DNA from: Saccharina japonica
Taxonomy: Eukaryota; Sar; Phaeophyceae; Laminariales; Laminariaceae
Reading direction: 5' to 3'
Length of the DNA: 64,000 bases
NCBI GenBank assembly: GCA_008828725.1
Contig: MEHQ01001895.1
Coordinates: 176,977 to 240,976 of the forward strand
The position numbers and the translations under genes were made by a program. The notes below the pieces were generated by a model, which ran no database searches, was not told where the DNA came from, and saw nothing but the letters and a program-made list of their open reading frames with translations. Within the stretch, counting starts at the first letter, position 1. Each line of letters begins with the position of its first letter. Shown piece by piece: positions 10,340 to 20,653 of the stretch.

Positions 10340-10545
10340 CGCAGAGGGGAGGGGTCGGGTCGAATCGGCTCGGCTCGGATCGGCTCGGGTCGGCTCAGGT
10401 CGGCTCGGGACCCATCGAGTCGGGTCGGGTCGGGTCGGGTCGGGTCGGATCGGGTCGGGGGAGATCGGGTCGGGTCAGATCGGGTCGGGTCGGGTCGGGT
10501 CGGGTCGGATCGAATCGGGTCGGTTCGGGTCGGGTATGGTCGAAG
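10340..10545. repeat. GGGTC pentamer array
   Basis: About 40 units of GGTCG/GGTCA. They generate long false ORFs on both strands (GRVGS-type and RPDPT-type). Confidence 0.9.
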
Positions 10546-10547
10546 AT

Positions 10548-10870
10548 AGCGCATGTTGCAGGTTGCGGGGGCGCAGTGGTGCTGACCGATTGCTCCATCG
10601 TCGGCCACCTCGCCGCAGCCCCTGCCCAAGCGTTCACCACCCCGCCCCGCTCGTGGCTCCCGGCGGCGTGGCGAGGGTGCCTGTGGCCGGTGCCGTGCCC
10701 CTCGAGCTGGTGTCTGCGGTGCTGTCCCGACCGCCGATCGCAAACGACCGACGCGATGATTCATCTCAACATGTTTGGCTACCGATTGAAAGAGTGGTGG
10801 GAAGTTTCAAGGGTTTTCTCGCGGAGATCAAGGAGGGGGGAGGGGTCGGGGTGTTTGTGGGGGTTTAAAA
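10548..10870 (+). other. GC-rich segment, possible exon
   Basis: After an acceptor-like 'GCGCATGTTGCAG' at 10548-10560 there are about 260 bp of complex GC-rich sequence open in two frames, including 'IHLNMFGYRLKEWWEV' in one. It could be a further exon of the upstream gene or of another gene. No homology was recognised and the frame is undecided. Confidence 0.2.
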
Positions 10871-11022
10871 AAATTGGCGTACGATCGAAGGATGGGCAGG
10901 AATTCAAAGGGTTGTTCGTGGAGATGCGCAGGCGGGGTGCGGGGGGTGGGGAGGGGAGGGAGGGGCTCGTCGTCGTCGTCGTCGTCTATGTTTGTGAGGC
11001 TCGAAGTGCCATCGGCGTTTTC

Positions 11023-11095
11023 AATCCGGGTGGGTTTTGACTCAATCCGGGTGGGTTTTGACTCAATCCGGGCGGGTTTTGACTCCTCCGCAGGA
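11023..11095 (+). repeat. 22-bp tandem repeat
   Basis: Three to four copies of TCAATCCGGGTGGGTTTTGAC. Confidence 0.85.
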
Positions 11096-11394
11096 GATTT
11101 TGGTTTTTGCGATCATGTGATTATTTTGTTTTGTTTCGTCGTCGGTAGCGTTTGGAGCCGTTCGTTACGATGCCTGGCTTGTGTGAGTACCGCGCGCACG
11201 TGTGAGTATGTATTGAGCGTTTTTTTTTTTATGTGTGTGTCCGTGCTCCGCGTCTGGTATTGCCGTCGTTGTCTCGGGGCTGAGCCGGCGAGCTGTGGCT
11301 CTGGGTGCAAGCAGTACAGTCGATATCAGCAGGGAGTAAGGCCAGCGTAGCTGACGGGCCGGCGTGAGTGTGAGCCTCGCTGTCGTCGGGAGGG

Positions 11395-11830
11395 GCGGCA
11401 GGACGGAGGCTTGATTGGTTTGGAGTGATGAGAGTCTTGATCGGTCGATGACAACGATTTTTTATCGGTCCGTATCCGTGCGAAAGAGACCTTATTGGTC
11501 GGTGAGAACGAGACTCGATGGGTCGGTAAATTAACGAGAGACTTGATCGTTCGATAAGAACCAGACTTGATTGGTCGGTGAAGAACCAGACTTGACTGGT
11601 CGGTGAAGAACCAGACTTCATTGGTCGGTGAAGAACCAGACTTCATTGGTCGGTGATAAGTATACTCGATTGCTCGGTGAGAACAAAACTTGATTGGTCG
11701 GTATCGACGAAACTTGGTTGCTCCGTGAGAGCGAAACCTGATTGGTTTGTTGTCAACGAAACTTGACGCTGGTTGGTCTGTAAGAACGAGAGTGTAAGAA
11801 CGAGACTCGATAGCTCTGTCAAAATTAGGC
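11395..11830. repeat. About 25-bp tandem repeat (TTGATTGGTCGGTGA)
   Basis: Some 17 degenerate copies of 'GACTTGATTGGTCGGTGAAG'. The middle units (11555-11660) are nearly identical, showing recent homogenisation. Non-coding despite a long minus-strand ORF. Confidence 0.85.
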
Positions 11831-11846
11831 CCTTTACTCAGAAAGT

Positions 11847-12015
11847 ACAGGACACCTGATAAGAAACAGGACAGCTGGTTCAGGGGGGATTTCTTACTTG
11901 ATAACGGGTGTGTTTCTACCCTACATTCTGTATAACGACCCCCGAGTTTTTTGTTTTCCTGAAATTCCCCGCCTGCCTTTCTTATTGCTCGTTGTCTCAT
12001 TAGGTGTCCTGCACC
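11847..12015. mobile_element. MITE-A copy
   Basis: Starts 'AGTACAGGACACCTGATAAG' and ends 'ATTAGGTGTCCTGCAC'. The internal 'TATAACGACCCCCGAG' matches the family. Directly follows the 25-bp array. Confidence 0.7.
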
Positions 12016-12212
12016 GTACGTTTGAAAAGGTGAAACTTCACAGTTTGTAAATACGATACTTGATAGGTATGTAGGAACGCGACGTGCTTGGTCGGTGGTT
12101 TTCCAGTGGTGAAAAGGCGTGTTGCCTGGCCATTTTGCTCCCAACATGCTGCACGTACCTCTAGGTGCAGGGTTGGTTGGGGGGTGAGAATGGGGGGAGG
12201 GGAGTGGCGTAC

Positions 12213-12268
12213 TTATTTGTTGCTTGCCTTAGTCATTTGACCATTGACCACGCATCCATTTCGAGACG
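12213..12268 (-). pseudogene. LINE 3'-terminal fragment
   Basis: Minus-strand reading gives a C-terminal remnant ending NGQMTKASNK then a stop, the same C-terminus as the LINE remnant at 24589-25065. The rest of the element is missing here. Confidence 0.5.
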
Positions 12269-12524
12269 GAGCGGGGGGGGGCGGCTACGGCGCTCCAAAA
12301 TGCACGCTTTGTGCACACCTCGTGGTGTCGTTGATCAGTGAGGGTGGTTGAGGCTGCTGTGTTTCAGTCGCTCTGGTTGTTTTAATAGTTTAACTCGGCC
12401 TTTTTTACGCAAGGACGTCGGATGGTGGTTGTTGAGCGCCTGTTGCTGGGCCCAAGGTTAATATTCATAAAAGCTTTCACAACGGTTCACAAAGGTCCAC
12501 CAAAGTTCGCAACGATTACTCCGG

Positions 12525-12765
12525 ACAGATCATGATCTAGATCATCTAGTTCCTCAGCTGCCGTCTCGAGAGGTTGTGCAAGGATCTGCCTTGTACAGAT
12601 CCAGAACCCAGGAAACGTGTGCTAGATCATGCAGATTATACGGCCGGCTCCCACCCGGCAACATGAGCTGTAGATCATACAATATCGGGAACAGACTTGC
12701 CGTGAAAGATCTATAGGGCATCAAATGGGAATAGATAATCTGTCCGAGGTATCACGAGAGGCTGT
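12525..12765 (+). repeat. Dispersed repeat F, second copy
   Basis: Matches 8090-8330 (see 'CCCAGGAAACG', 'GGCAACATGAGCT', 'GAAAGATCTA') with scattered GATC words. Confidence 0.5.
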
Positions 12766-12949
12766 TTTTGAGGGTGGCTCACTTAACCCCTCAAGAACTG
12801 GTCCCCCGTTTTTGGGGACAAATTACTTGGGATTAGTGTGGGATTAATTTTTCAGATATGAATGGGTTAAGGGTCTACACTCGTATACCATACACCCAAA
12901 AACTTGTTTTTGAAAAAAACTCTCAGCGCAACCCGATGATGAACAGAAT

Positions 12950-13045
12950 CCCATGTCCTATAGGTATATGTGATGGTATTACCTGAAACCCATTGTGATT
13001 TCACGCGCAGGTTCGTGTCCTGCCGACGACGCCATTTGTGAAGAT
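12950..13045 (-). repeat. tRNA-like SINE-T fragment
   Basis: 'AACCCATTGTGATTTCACGC' and 'GTCCTGCCGACGACGCCATTT' match the tRNA-derived unit at 16918-17015 and 26267-26356. A fragment only. Confidence 0.45.
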
Positions 13046-13427
13046 AAGCCACGGCCTTACGACCGCGGCATCATGCACTCAGTTTATGCAGTATGGGGCA
13101 AGCCCGACTACTGTGCAGGTTCACTCAGGTTACTCTCAATCACTCGCACTCACACGTGTTTGGTTCATATTATTAGCGGTTCCTTGCCTCTCCAGAAGTT
13201 CTGAGCAGGAGGGGCAAGTATTCCTCTTCTCAGAGGAATATATAATAGTAACGCCTCCACAACAATAGAGGGGAAACGGAGATATCATGAATACCATGAC
13301 ATATCCGCAAAATCGTGTCACAAAGGGTGGCACATTCCGACGATTTGGGGTTAAGGAGCCCCGTCTTTCGCAAAACACTTTAGCCAAAAAAAGGTATACC
13401 TTATACCTCTACCGTAGCACGGGTCCA

Positions 13428-13960
13428 CGACGGTTCGCAGGGCTCCATCGCGGTTCACAAAGGTTCACAACGATTCACAAGATACAATAAAGGGTCGCAA
13501 TGGTTCACAGGAACTTCATTGCGGTTCACAAAAGATTCTCATGGGGTTCGGAAAGGTTCACGACGATTCACAAGAGAGAATAAGTGTTAACAGTGGTTCA
13601 CAAGGCTTCATTGCGGTTCATAAAAGATTCGCATGGGTTCGCAAACGCTCACCACACGAACTAAAAAAAGGTCGACGAAAGTTTCGCAACGGTTCACAAG
13701 GGTTCATAAAAGGTTCACAGACGTTCACAGGACTCCATTGCGGTTCACAATCAAGGGTTCGCAAAGGTTCACAAAGGTTGGCAAAGGCTAACCACGGTTT
13801 ACAAAGGTGGACAAAGGTTCGCAACGGTTCAACACTGGGTGCATCAAGGCTCACAAACATCCACAAATGCCCTCACTGGATCGCGAAGGTTCTCTGTTCG
13901 CAACGGACCACCAGGAGCGCAAAGGCTCACAAGGGCTCGCAACGGTTACAGTAGCATCAA
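13428..13960 (+). repeat. 10-bp minisatellite (GGTTCACAAA)
   Basis: About 45 degenerate copies of GGTTCACAAA / GGTTCGCAAC, sometimes separated by a TCCATTGC or AAGATTC spacer. ORFs of about 80-140 codons here are by-products of the repeat. Confidence 0.85.
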
Positions 13961-14039
13961 TAGAAGAATGCACACACGAACAAACGTTTTCCTCGGATGA
14001 ATCGTTCCATTTCCTTTATGTCATTTTTCTCTTTGCAGC

Positions 14040-14845
14040 CATTGATGTTTGCGGTTGATTGCTAGGACACGTCGAGAGCGTGAGGATGCATGACTAAACG
14101 AGCATGTATGATTTCGTTCATTGCACGAGTACGTACAGCTTCAGAAACAGGCACAGCAGTAAGCTCGAGCGTTGTACGCGCACGAGCACATACTGTACTT
14201 CGAGTGTGTAGGAGTACGAGTATACGCACCCTCTACTACTATACAAGGCTACTGCTCTGTGCCTCTCTATATATTAAGGTATGTTTTTTTTTAGTATCAT
14301 CTGCTTTCCTTGTGTTTCGTTTGATAATTGTTTTCGAAGCTTACAGAATGTTGGATTTGAAATGTGAAATATGTCCCACTTTTTTACATTGAAGTTGAGT
14401 GCATTTATTTTTTCATCCTTGGTTTTCGAATTTTGAGCCTGGTTCTAGGCTGTGTATTGTCAAAACCATTGATTTTTGCGGTTGGTTGCTATAACACGTC
14501 GAGTGTACGATAGTTTATGAATGGACGGGCATATATCATTCCTTCGCACGAGTACGTACAGCTTCAGAAACAGGTACCTGGTACAGCAGTAAGCTCGAGC
14601 GTTGTACGAATACGAGCACATACTGTACTTTGAATATGTAGGAGTACGAGTACGCACGCTCTTCTATGCAGGGTTGCTGTTATGTGCCTCTCTACATACT
14701 ATGGTATGATTTTTTTTAGTATCACCTTGCGTTTCTTGCGTTTTGTTTGAGAATTGTTTTCGAATCTTACAACACCCGGATGTTGGATTTCAAGTGTGAA
14801 ATATATCCCACTTTTTTACACTGAAGTTGGGTGCATGTATGTACT
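14040..14845 (+). repeat. Two-copy tandem duplication, unit about 426 bp
   Basis: 14040-14420 and 14466-14845 share 'GCACGAGTACGTACAGCTTC', 'GCAGTAAGCTCGAGCGTTGT' and a matching 3' end ('TCCCACTTTTTTACA'). They differ by scattered substitutions and small indels, so the duplication is not recent. No gene recognised. Confidence 0.8.
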
Positions 14846-15279
14846 ACGTGCACAAGTGAGTATATTAATGGAACATGAACGGTTACGAGGCTATTTGTAG
14901 CAGATGCAGCCCGAGCACGATCACGTAAGTTTTACAATTTTCAAAGTAACAATCAGTGCGTTCAATGGCCAGTTTAGCGCCGATTCCTCTTTCGTTCGCC
15001 TTTCGTTTCGCCTCGAAACGGAGCAGGTTCATCATGTTTTTTACACTGTACTTTTTTGTGCTTTTCATGCGCTGCCTTTCAATGAATTACAACTAATTCC
15101 TCGCCAGCGTGTTGCAACTTTTAAATGTGCTTGTTTTCTTTGCTGTAAACCTAAACCTTTATCTCCAGCCATATTATGAATTTCGTATGAAACTCTTGGC
15201 ATTCCTTGCAATTTTCTTATTTTGTCTTTAGTCGAATGAAACAATTCCGGCACCCATGCGGAGCCCTTGTGTGATATAT

Positions 15280-15905
15280 ATATATATATATTATATTATA
15301 TTTTGAAGTTTTAGTTTACGAAAAAAAGGTGACAATAAAGTCACGAATACACGCTCCGGTGTGGCACACCGTTCATACAATACAAAAGACTGGCGCCACT
15401 TTTTTTGTGCCCGACAAGTGCCGGGACAACTGCCAGCGATCCCGTCCAGTGGAGTACCGCGCTTTTTGCTTTCAGCAAAAGGGCAACCCTTAGAATTCTG
15501 CGGTATTCAAATCCCGTCCCGTGGGGTATGCCATGTTTTTTTCTTCCCGTGATATCTCGTCCCGCGCAATCTCGTGCCGTTTACGTCCCGTAAAATCCCG
15601 TCCCGTGCAGTCCCAAGATATGTTCATCTTGTGCAAACAATCCCGTAAAATCCCGTGATGGTTCAATCCCGTCCTGTAACATGCCGTGCTTACCGTGGCC
15701 CTTCCTGTCCCGTCACGGGCAATCCCAGGAGGATTCGATCCCGCGGGATCTTGTTCCGAACGAAAAACCGGTACCGAGGAAAGCCCTGGTAAAAACAAAT
15801 ATGTGCAATTCTGACGCTGGCAGGTCAAAAACAATTATTTTCCGCTCGTTGCCCCGCCGTACAAATAAGCCGATTCCGTTTTCGTGGAATCCCATTCCGT
15901 ATATA
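15280..15905. repeat. Degenerate CCCGT-rich tract
   Basis: After a short TA run, 15420-15740 is dominated by 'ATCCCGTCCCGTG' words at irregular spacing. No gene is supported; the ORFs are short and compositionally biased. Confidence 0.5.
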
Positions 15906-17075
15906 TAGTCCATGCTAGTCTAAGTGTGTTGGGCTACTGGTAAACGGTTAACCAAACGCCCGCTACCCAAACGCAGGTGTTATGCCCGGCCGTACGAACA
16001 ATCCGCGTCCTTCCTCGTGCAACCCATTCCATGTGATCAGGTGTTAGGCTGTTGAGCTACTGGTAAAAGATTAACAAATCTACTGGTAAAAGGTTAACCA
16101 ATCACCTGCTACCCAAACGCAAGCCTTATGCCCCGCCGCACATACGATCCGACTCCTTCCTCGTGCAATCACATTATTTGTGTCTAGGTGACAGTGTGTT
16201 GGGGCTACTGGTAACAGGTTAACCAATTACTTGTTACCCAATTGAAGCCACATGCCCCGCTGTTCATACAATCCGATTCCGTCCCTTGTGCAATCCCATT
16301 CTATATGTGCAGGTGTTAGTCTGTTGAGCTACTGGTAAATGGTTAACCAATCACCTGCTACCCAAACGCAAGCCTTATGCCCCGCCGTACATACAATCCG
16401 ACTCCTTCCTCGTGCAATCTTATTCTATGTGTGTTGGGCTATTGGTAAAAGATTAACCAATTGCCTGCCACCCAATTGAAGCCTCATGCCCCGCTGTTCA
16501 TACAATACGATTCCGTCCTTGTGCAACCCCATTCCATGTGTGCAGATGTTAGTCTGTTGAGCTACTGATAAATGGTTGACCAACCACCTGCTACCCAATT
16601 GAAGCCTTATGCCCCGCCGTATATACAATCCGATTCCTTCCTCGTGCAATACAAGTCTGTGTGTTTAGGGGACGGTGTGTTGGGCTACTGGTAACAGAAT
16701 AACCAATTATCTGTTACCCCATTGAAGCCTCATGCCCCGCTGTTCATACAATCCGATCCGATCTCGTCCTCATGAAATCCCATTTTATATGTTCAGGTAT
16801 GTTCAGGTAGTAAGTCTGCTGGGCAACCCACTGGCAAAAGGTTGACCAATTGCCTATACTCGTACTACCCAAACGAAACCTTGTGTAACACAATCTCTCC
16901 CCCCCTGTGGACCGGTTGGAAACCCATTGTGGTTTCACGCGAAGATTCGTCGGCACGTCCTGCCGATGACGCCATTTATAAAAATATTAGTTTGTTCGAC
17001 TACTGGTGAAAAGGTTAACCAATTGCCTACGTACCCAAACTGAGTCTTATGACACGTTCACATAACAACAAAAAG
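15905..17075 (-). repeat. About 120-bp tandem array of tRNA-like SINE-T segments
   Basis: Eight or nine degenerate units carry 'TTGAGCTACTGGTAAA', 'GGTTAACCAAT', 'CTACCCAAACG' and 'CATACAATCCGA', each about 115-130 bp apart. The same segment lies downstream of the tRNA-like head of the dispersed SINE-T copies at 26267-26356 and 55988-56110. The final unit (16918-17015) still keeps head sequence ('CCTGCCGATGACGCCATTTAT'). Confidence 0.75.
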
Positions 17076-17519
17076 AACACCAACGAAAAGGTTACCGATC
17101 CCGCGTGACTCCTGCAAAAAAAAACGATGGTGCCGATTCCATGCAAAGTTGTGTTCCGTCCCCGAAAAATAAACTTACCGTTACCGTGCCCCGCGAATAA
17201 AAACAGGTACCCCGCCTACAGCAGTAAAAAGGCAGAGATGCAGTCTCTTGCAGCGTGCGTACTCAATAGTCATAGTGACCTTGAATCCACGCTGAATACA
17301 GAAAGGGTAGACGGAAGTCGAAGCCCCACGTGGAAAGGTTTACCGTGGTTATTAAATATTAAAAGTTGGCTTCTTTCGCTTCTATTCTCAAATTTAAAAA
17401 CAAACGCAATCCATGTCGATAAAAAACCAGGAACCTCCGCCCTAGGTGCCGCTGGGTCCCTCCCGTACAGGGGTACTACCCCCTACGGCTCAATCTCGTA
17501 GACGCTTGAATCCCCCTCG

Positions 17520-18210
17520 TCCCGTCCCATCCAATCCCATACCATACCATGCCCCCTCATACCATCGCATCCCATCCCATCTATCCCACCCATCCCATCC
17601 ATCCCATACCTTCCCATCCCATTCCATCCCATTCCATCCTGTATCATTCCATCCCCCTTTCTTCGCGGTGAGGACCACCGACAGCCCTCCTGCAAACCCA
17701 TGAAAGGCTTTCCCCCAACGCACATCCATCTGCTACCGAGGGGGCATCCCATCCCATCCCATACCATCCCATCAATTCCCACCCCACCCATTCCCATCCA
17801 TTCCCATCCCACCCAATCCAATCCAATACCAACCCGTCCCACCCCGTATAATTCCCATCCCCTTTCCCTCGTGGCGAGAACGGCCGAGACCCCTCCTGCA
17901 AAGCCATGAAGAGCCTACCCCACACACTACCGTGGGAGCATCCCATCCCATCCCATCCCATCCTGCCCAATCCCGTCCAGTCTCACCCCGTATCATTTCC
18001 ATCCTCTTTCCCTCACGGCGAGGACCGCCGACAGCTCTCCTGCAAACCCATGAAGAGCCTAACCCCCCCATACACCCCCCCATTACCGTTGGGGCACCTC
18101 ATCCCCTCCCATTCCATCATCCCGTCCCCTTATCCTCGCGGCGAGGACCACGCTCTCCTGCAAACCCAAGAAGAGTCCCCCCCCCCCCGCGCACACACAT
18201 CCAATACTAC
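17520..18210. repeat. CCCAT pentamer array with a longer interspersed unit
   Basis: Runs of CCCATCCCAT alternate four times with a non-repetitive block carrying 'GGCGAGGACCACCGACAG', 'CTCCTGCAAACCCATGAAG' (17668, 17872, 18016 and 18140). This is a higher-order repeat of about 120-210 bp. No coding content. Confidence 0.85.
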
Positions 18211-18504
18211 CATGGGGGCGCTTACATACCATCTACCGAAACAATACGCAGTCTAGAGCTCTACCTGTGCTCAATCCATGATCTATATATTACGAATAAA
18301 ATGCACGCATCTACCGATTTCTTGGCGTATACGACGATTGATGATTGGTTAAGTGGTCCTCGCGATTGATGGCCGGCCATCGAGTCACAAATCGTCTTCA
18401 GAAATGTTCCGGCAAATCTACCCCAAAATGGACGGACAAATCGTTTTGGTTCGCCAAGACGCCCGATACCCCTCCCCGCGCGACTGATAGCCCCCCCCCC
18501 CGGG

Positions 18505-18780
18505 TCTCTGCCTGGTTGGTGGAAACCCAACGCGCTCCGTCCCGGCATTGTAGGGATGCGAGGGTCTATGGTCATATGACTACGGCCGTGCACAACATGA
18601 GTACACCCCCCCCCGGGTCTGATACCCCACTCCCCCCCTGCCTGACACCCTCCCCCTCACGGCGCTTCGCGCTTGGTGCAAGTCATGTCTGCCTGGTAGG
18701 TGAAAACCCAACGTGCTTCGTCCCGGCATTGTAGGGATGCGAGGGCCTATGGTCATACGACTACGGCCATGCACGAGCAA
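18505..18780 (+). repeat. Dispersed repeat E, two copies in tandem
   Basis: Copies at 18505-18600 and 18660-18780, separated by C-rich DNA. The second is longer at its 5' side ('GGCGCTTCGCGCTTGGTGCA'). Confidence 0.65.
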
Positions 18781-19139
18781 TTGAATACATCTCCCCTGCC
18801 CCCCCTGCCGCCCTCCCCCCCTGCGCCTAATACCCCCCCCTCCCCCCGCCCATGCCTGAAACCAGAAAAAAACGCGCCTGCAAACCTACTGGGCGTCATC
18901 TCAAACTACTGTAGAACATCTGATTTGGGGCTTCAATAGCCTTAGCCATTGCCTCGTGCTCGTGTTCTTGGTCTCTCTTGTACACACATCTGATGCAGTA
19001 TGGGCTACGGACAAGAAACGCCTACTCTCAGCAAACCCGGAACTTTTAGTGTCACCAACCTTGAGGGTAGACAAATACATGGTATCCATGTAGCGTGCAT
19101 CGCTGCGTACTATATCTTAAGCCAGGCTTCTTAATCCCA

Positions 19140-19370
19140 CTTTCTAAATCCGAATTTCCGAACCCGAATTCCTGAAGCCGAATTCCTGAATCCGAATTTC
19201 TGATTCCCGATTTCTGAACCGGAATTTATGGGCCCGAATTTCCGAATCCGAATTTCCGAACCCGAATTTCCGAATTGGTGAATCCGGATTTCTGAACCCG
19301 AATTGTTTAACCCCGAATTTCTTAATCCGCATGTTCTTATCCGAATTTCTTATTCCAAATTTATGTTCGT
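19140..19370. repeat. 14-15-bp minisatellite (CCGAATTTCTGAAC)
   Basis: About 15 degenerate copies of 'CCGAATTTCCGAACC'. The reverse strand stays open through it, giving a false ORF. Confidence 0.85.
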
Positions 19371-19671
19371 CCCTCAAACAAAAGCAAGCGTAAGCTTCAT
19401 ACTCGAACGTTCCTTGCTCGTGGGGTGTCGTAAGCTGTACCCCCCCCCCATCCGACACGCGGTATAAAACAGCGCCTGCACGCCCATTCCTCATCCCCTC
19501 GATCTACTACGTACATACTTCTGTTTATGGGCTTCGATAGCCCCAACTTTTTTCTTTCTTTCCGGCGTCAACGCCACAGGAACCTCGCGCCGCATACCGT
19601 ATACGGAAATCAAGATAGCAACGCCGCCAGGAACCTCGCGCTGTTTACAGCAGCAGGGGTTCCCCCCATAA

Positions 19672-19870
19672 GGCGGCATCCCTATATAAGCCGGTATCCC
19701 TATATAAGGTTGTATCCCTATATAAGGCGGCATCCCTATATAAGGAGGCATCCCTATATAAGGCGGTATCCCTATATAAGGCGGCATCCCTATATAAGGC
19801 GGTATCCCTATATAAGGCGGTATCCCTATATAAGGCGGTATCCCTATATAAGGCGGTATCCCGTTATAAA
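19672..19870. repeat. 18-bp minisatellite (GGCGGTATCCCTATATAA)
   Basis: Eleven copies, nearly perfect, with only a few single-base variants. Each unit contains CCCTATATAA. Open on both strands (RRYPYI / PPYIGI translations). Confidence 0.95.
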
Positions 19871-20370
19871 GCGGTCAAACTCGCCTGGCGCGACTGGGAA
19901 TCGCTCTCACAACCTGGAATGAATAAGGCGGCTTCCCTCTACAAGGCGGTCATATTGCTCTGGCACACCACCACCTCACTGAGGGGGGGGGGCTACTGTA
20001 TCGTATACGGCAAGCAAGATAACAACGCCACCAGGGAAGCTCGCCTTGTATGTACCGTGTAACGCACGCCTGAAAAAAATAATCAACATTCCCTCGGGGA
20101 AATTTCTAAGGGGAGCAGTACGAGTTAAAATGCCCAAGAGGTGCGACAAAGATCGTTGTGTGTACTGCTCATAAAGTATACACCCCTCGGTATGGATAAA
20201 CTCTGCTCAGAAAAGCATCCAAGGGGGCGAGTTATGTCTTCAGCGGCGTTATGCTGCAGGGTCCCGTCCTCCTTCTCCTCCCCCCTGCCCTCCGGTCTGC
20301 TTGCCCACGTCGACACACAAGAACCCCTCCCTCGTTTCCCTACCCATAAAAAAAAAACGTGTGTTTTCCG

Positions 20371-20442
20371 CTGCTGCTGCTGCTGCTGTCACTGCTGCTG
20401 CTGCTGCTGCAAAACTGCCGATGCGGTAGCAGTGGCTCCAGC

Positions 20443-20532
<90 letters not shown>

Positions 20533-20545
20533 TGCTGCTACTGCT
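20371..20545. repeat. CTG / CAA / CAG trinucleotide tract, 3' of the dioxygenase gene
   Basis: (CTG)n at 20371-20411, (CAA)n at 20442-20504, (CAG)n at 20505-20531. The CTG and CAG arms are complementary, so the locus could fold around the CAA run. It lies about 110-285 bp beyond the ADO-like stop codon, probably in its 3' UTR. The long plus- and minus-strand ORFs are repeat artefacts. Confidence 0.85.
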
Positions 20546-20653
20546 GCCACTGCCGCCGCAGCCGCTACCGCTGTCGTTGCTCCAAAACTGCTGACGCGGT
20601 ATCAGGTAGCTCCGGCAACAACGGCATATCCTCAAAAAAACGCCTCCCAACCA

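Noticed and set aside
10021..11040. 339-codon plus-strand ORF
   Set aside because: Made of GGT/GCT and GGGTC repeats that stay open in several frames. Only a small part (10560-10820) might be coding.
18901..19089. 62-codon minus-strand ORF of fairly normal composition
   Set aside because: No motif, no splice context and no homology recognised; too short to support.
19672..19870. CRISPR-like array
   Set aside because: Adjacent 18-bp units without spacers, in a eukaryotic genome; a minisatellite.
19491..19922. Pro/Tyr/Ile/Gly repeat protein
   Set aside because: Translation of an 18-bp minisatellite on both strands.
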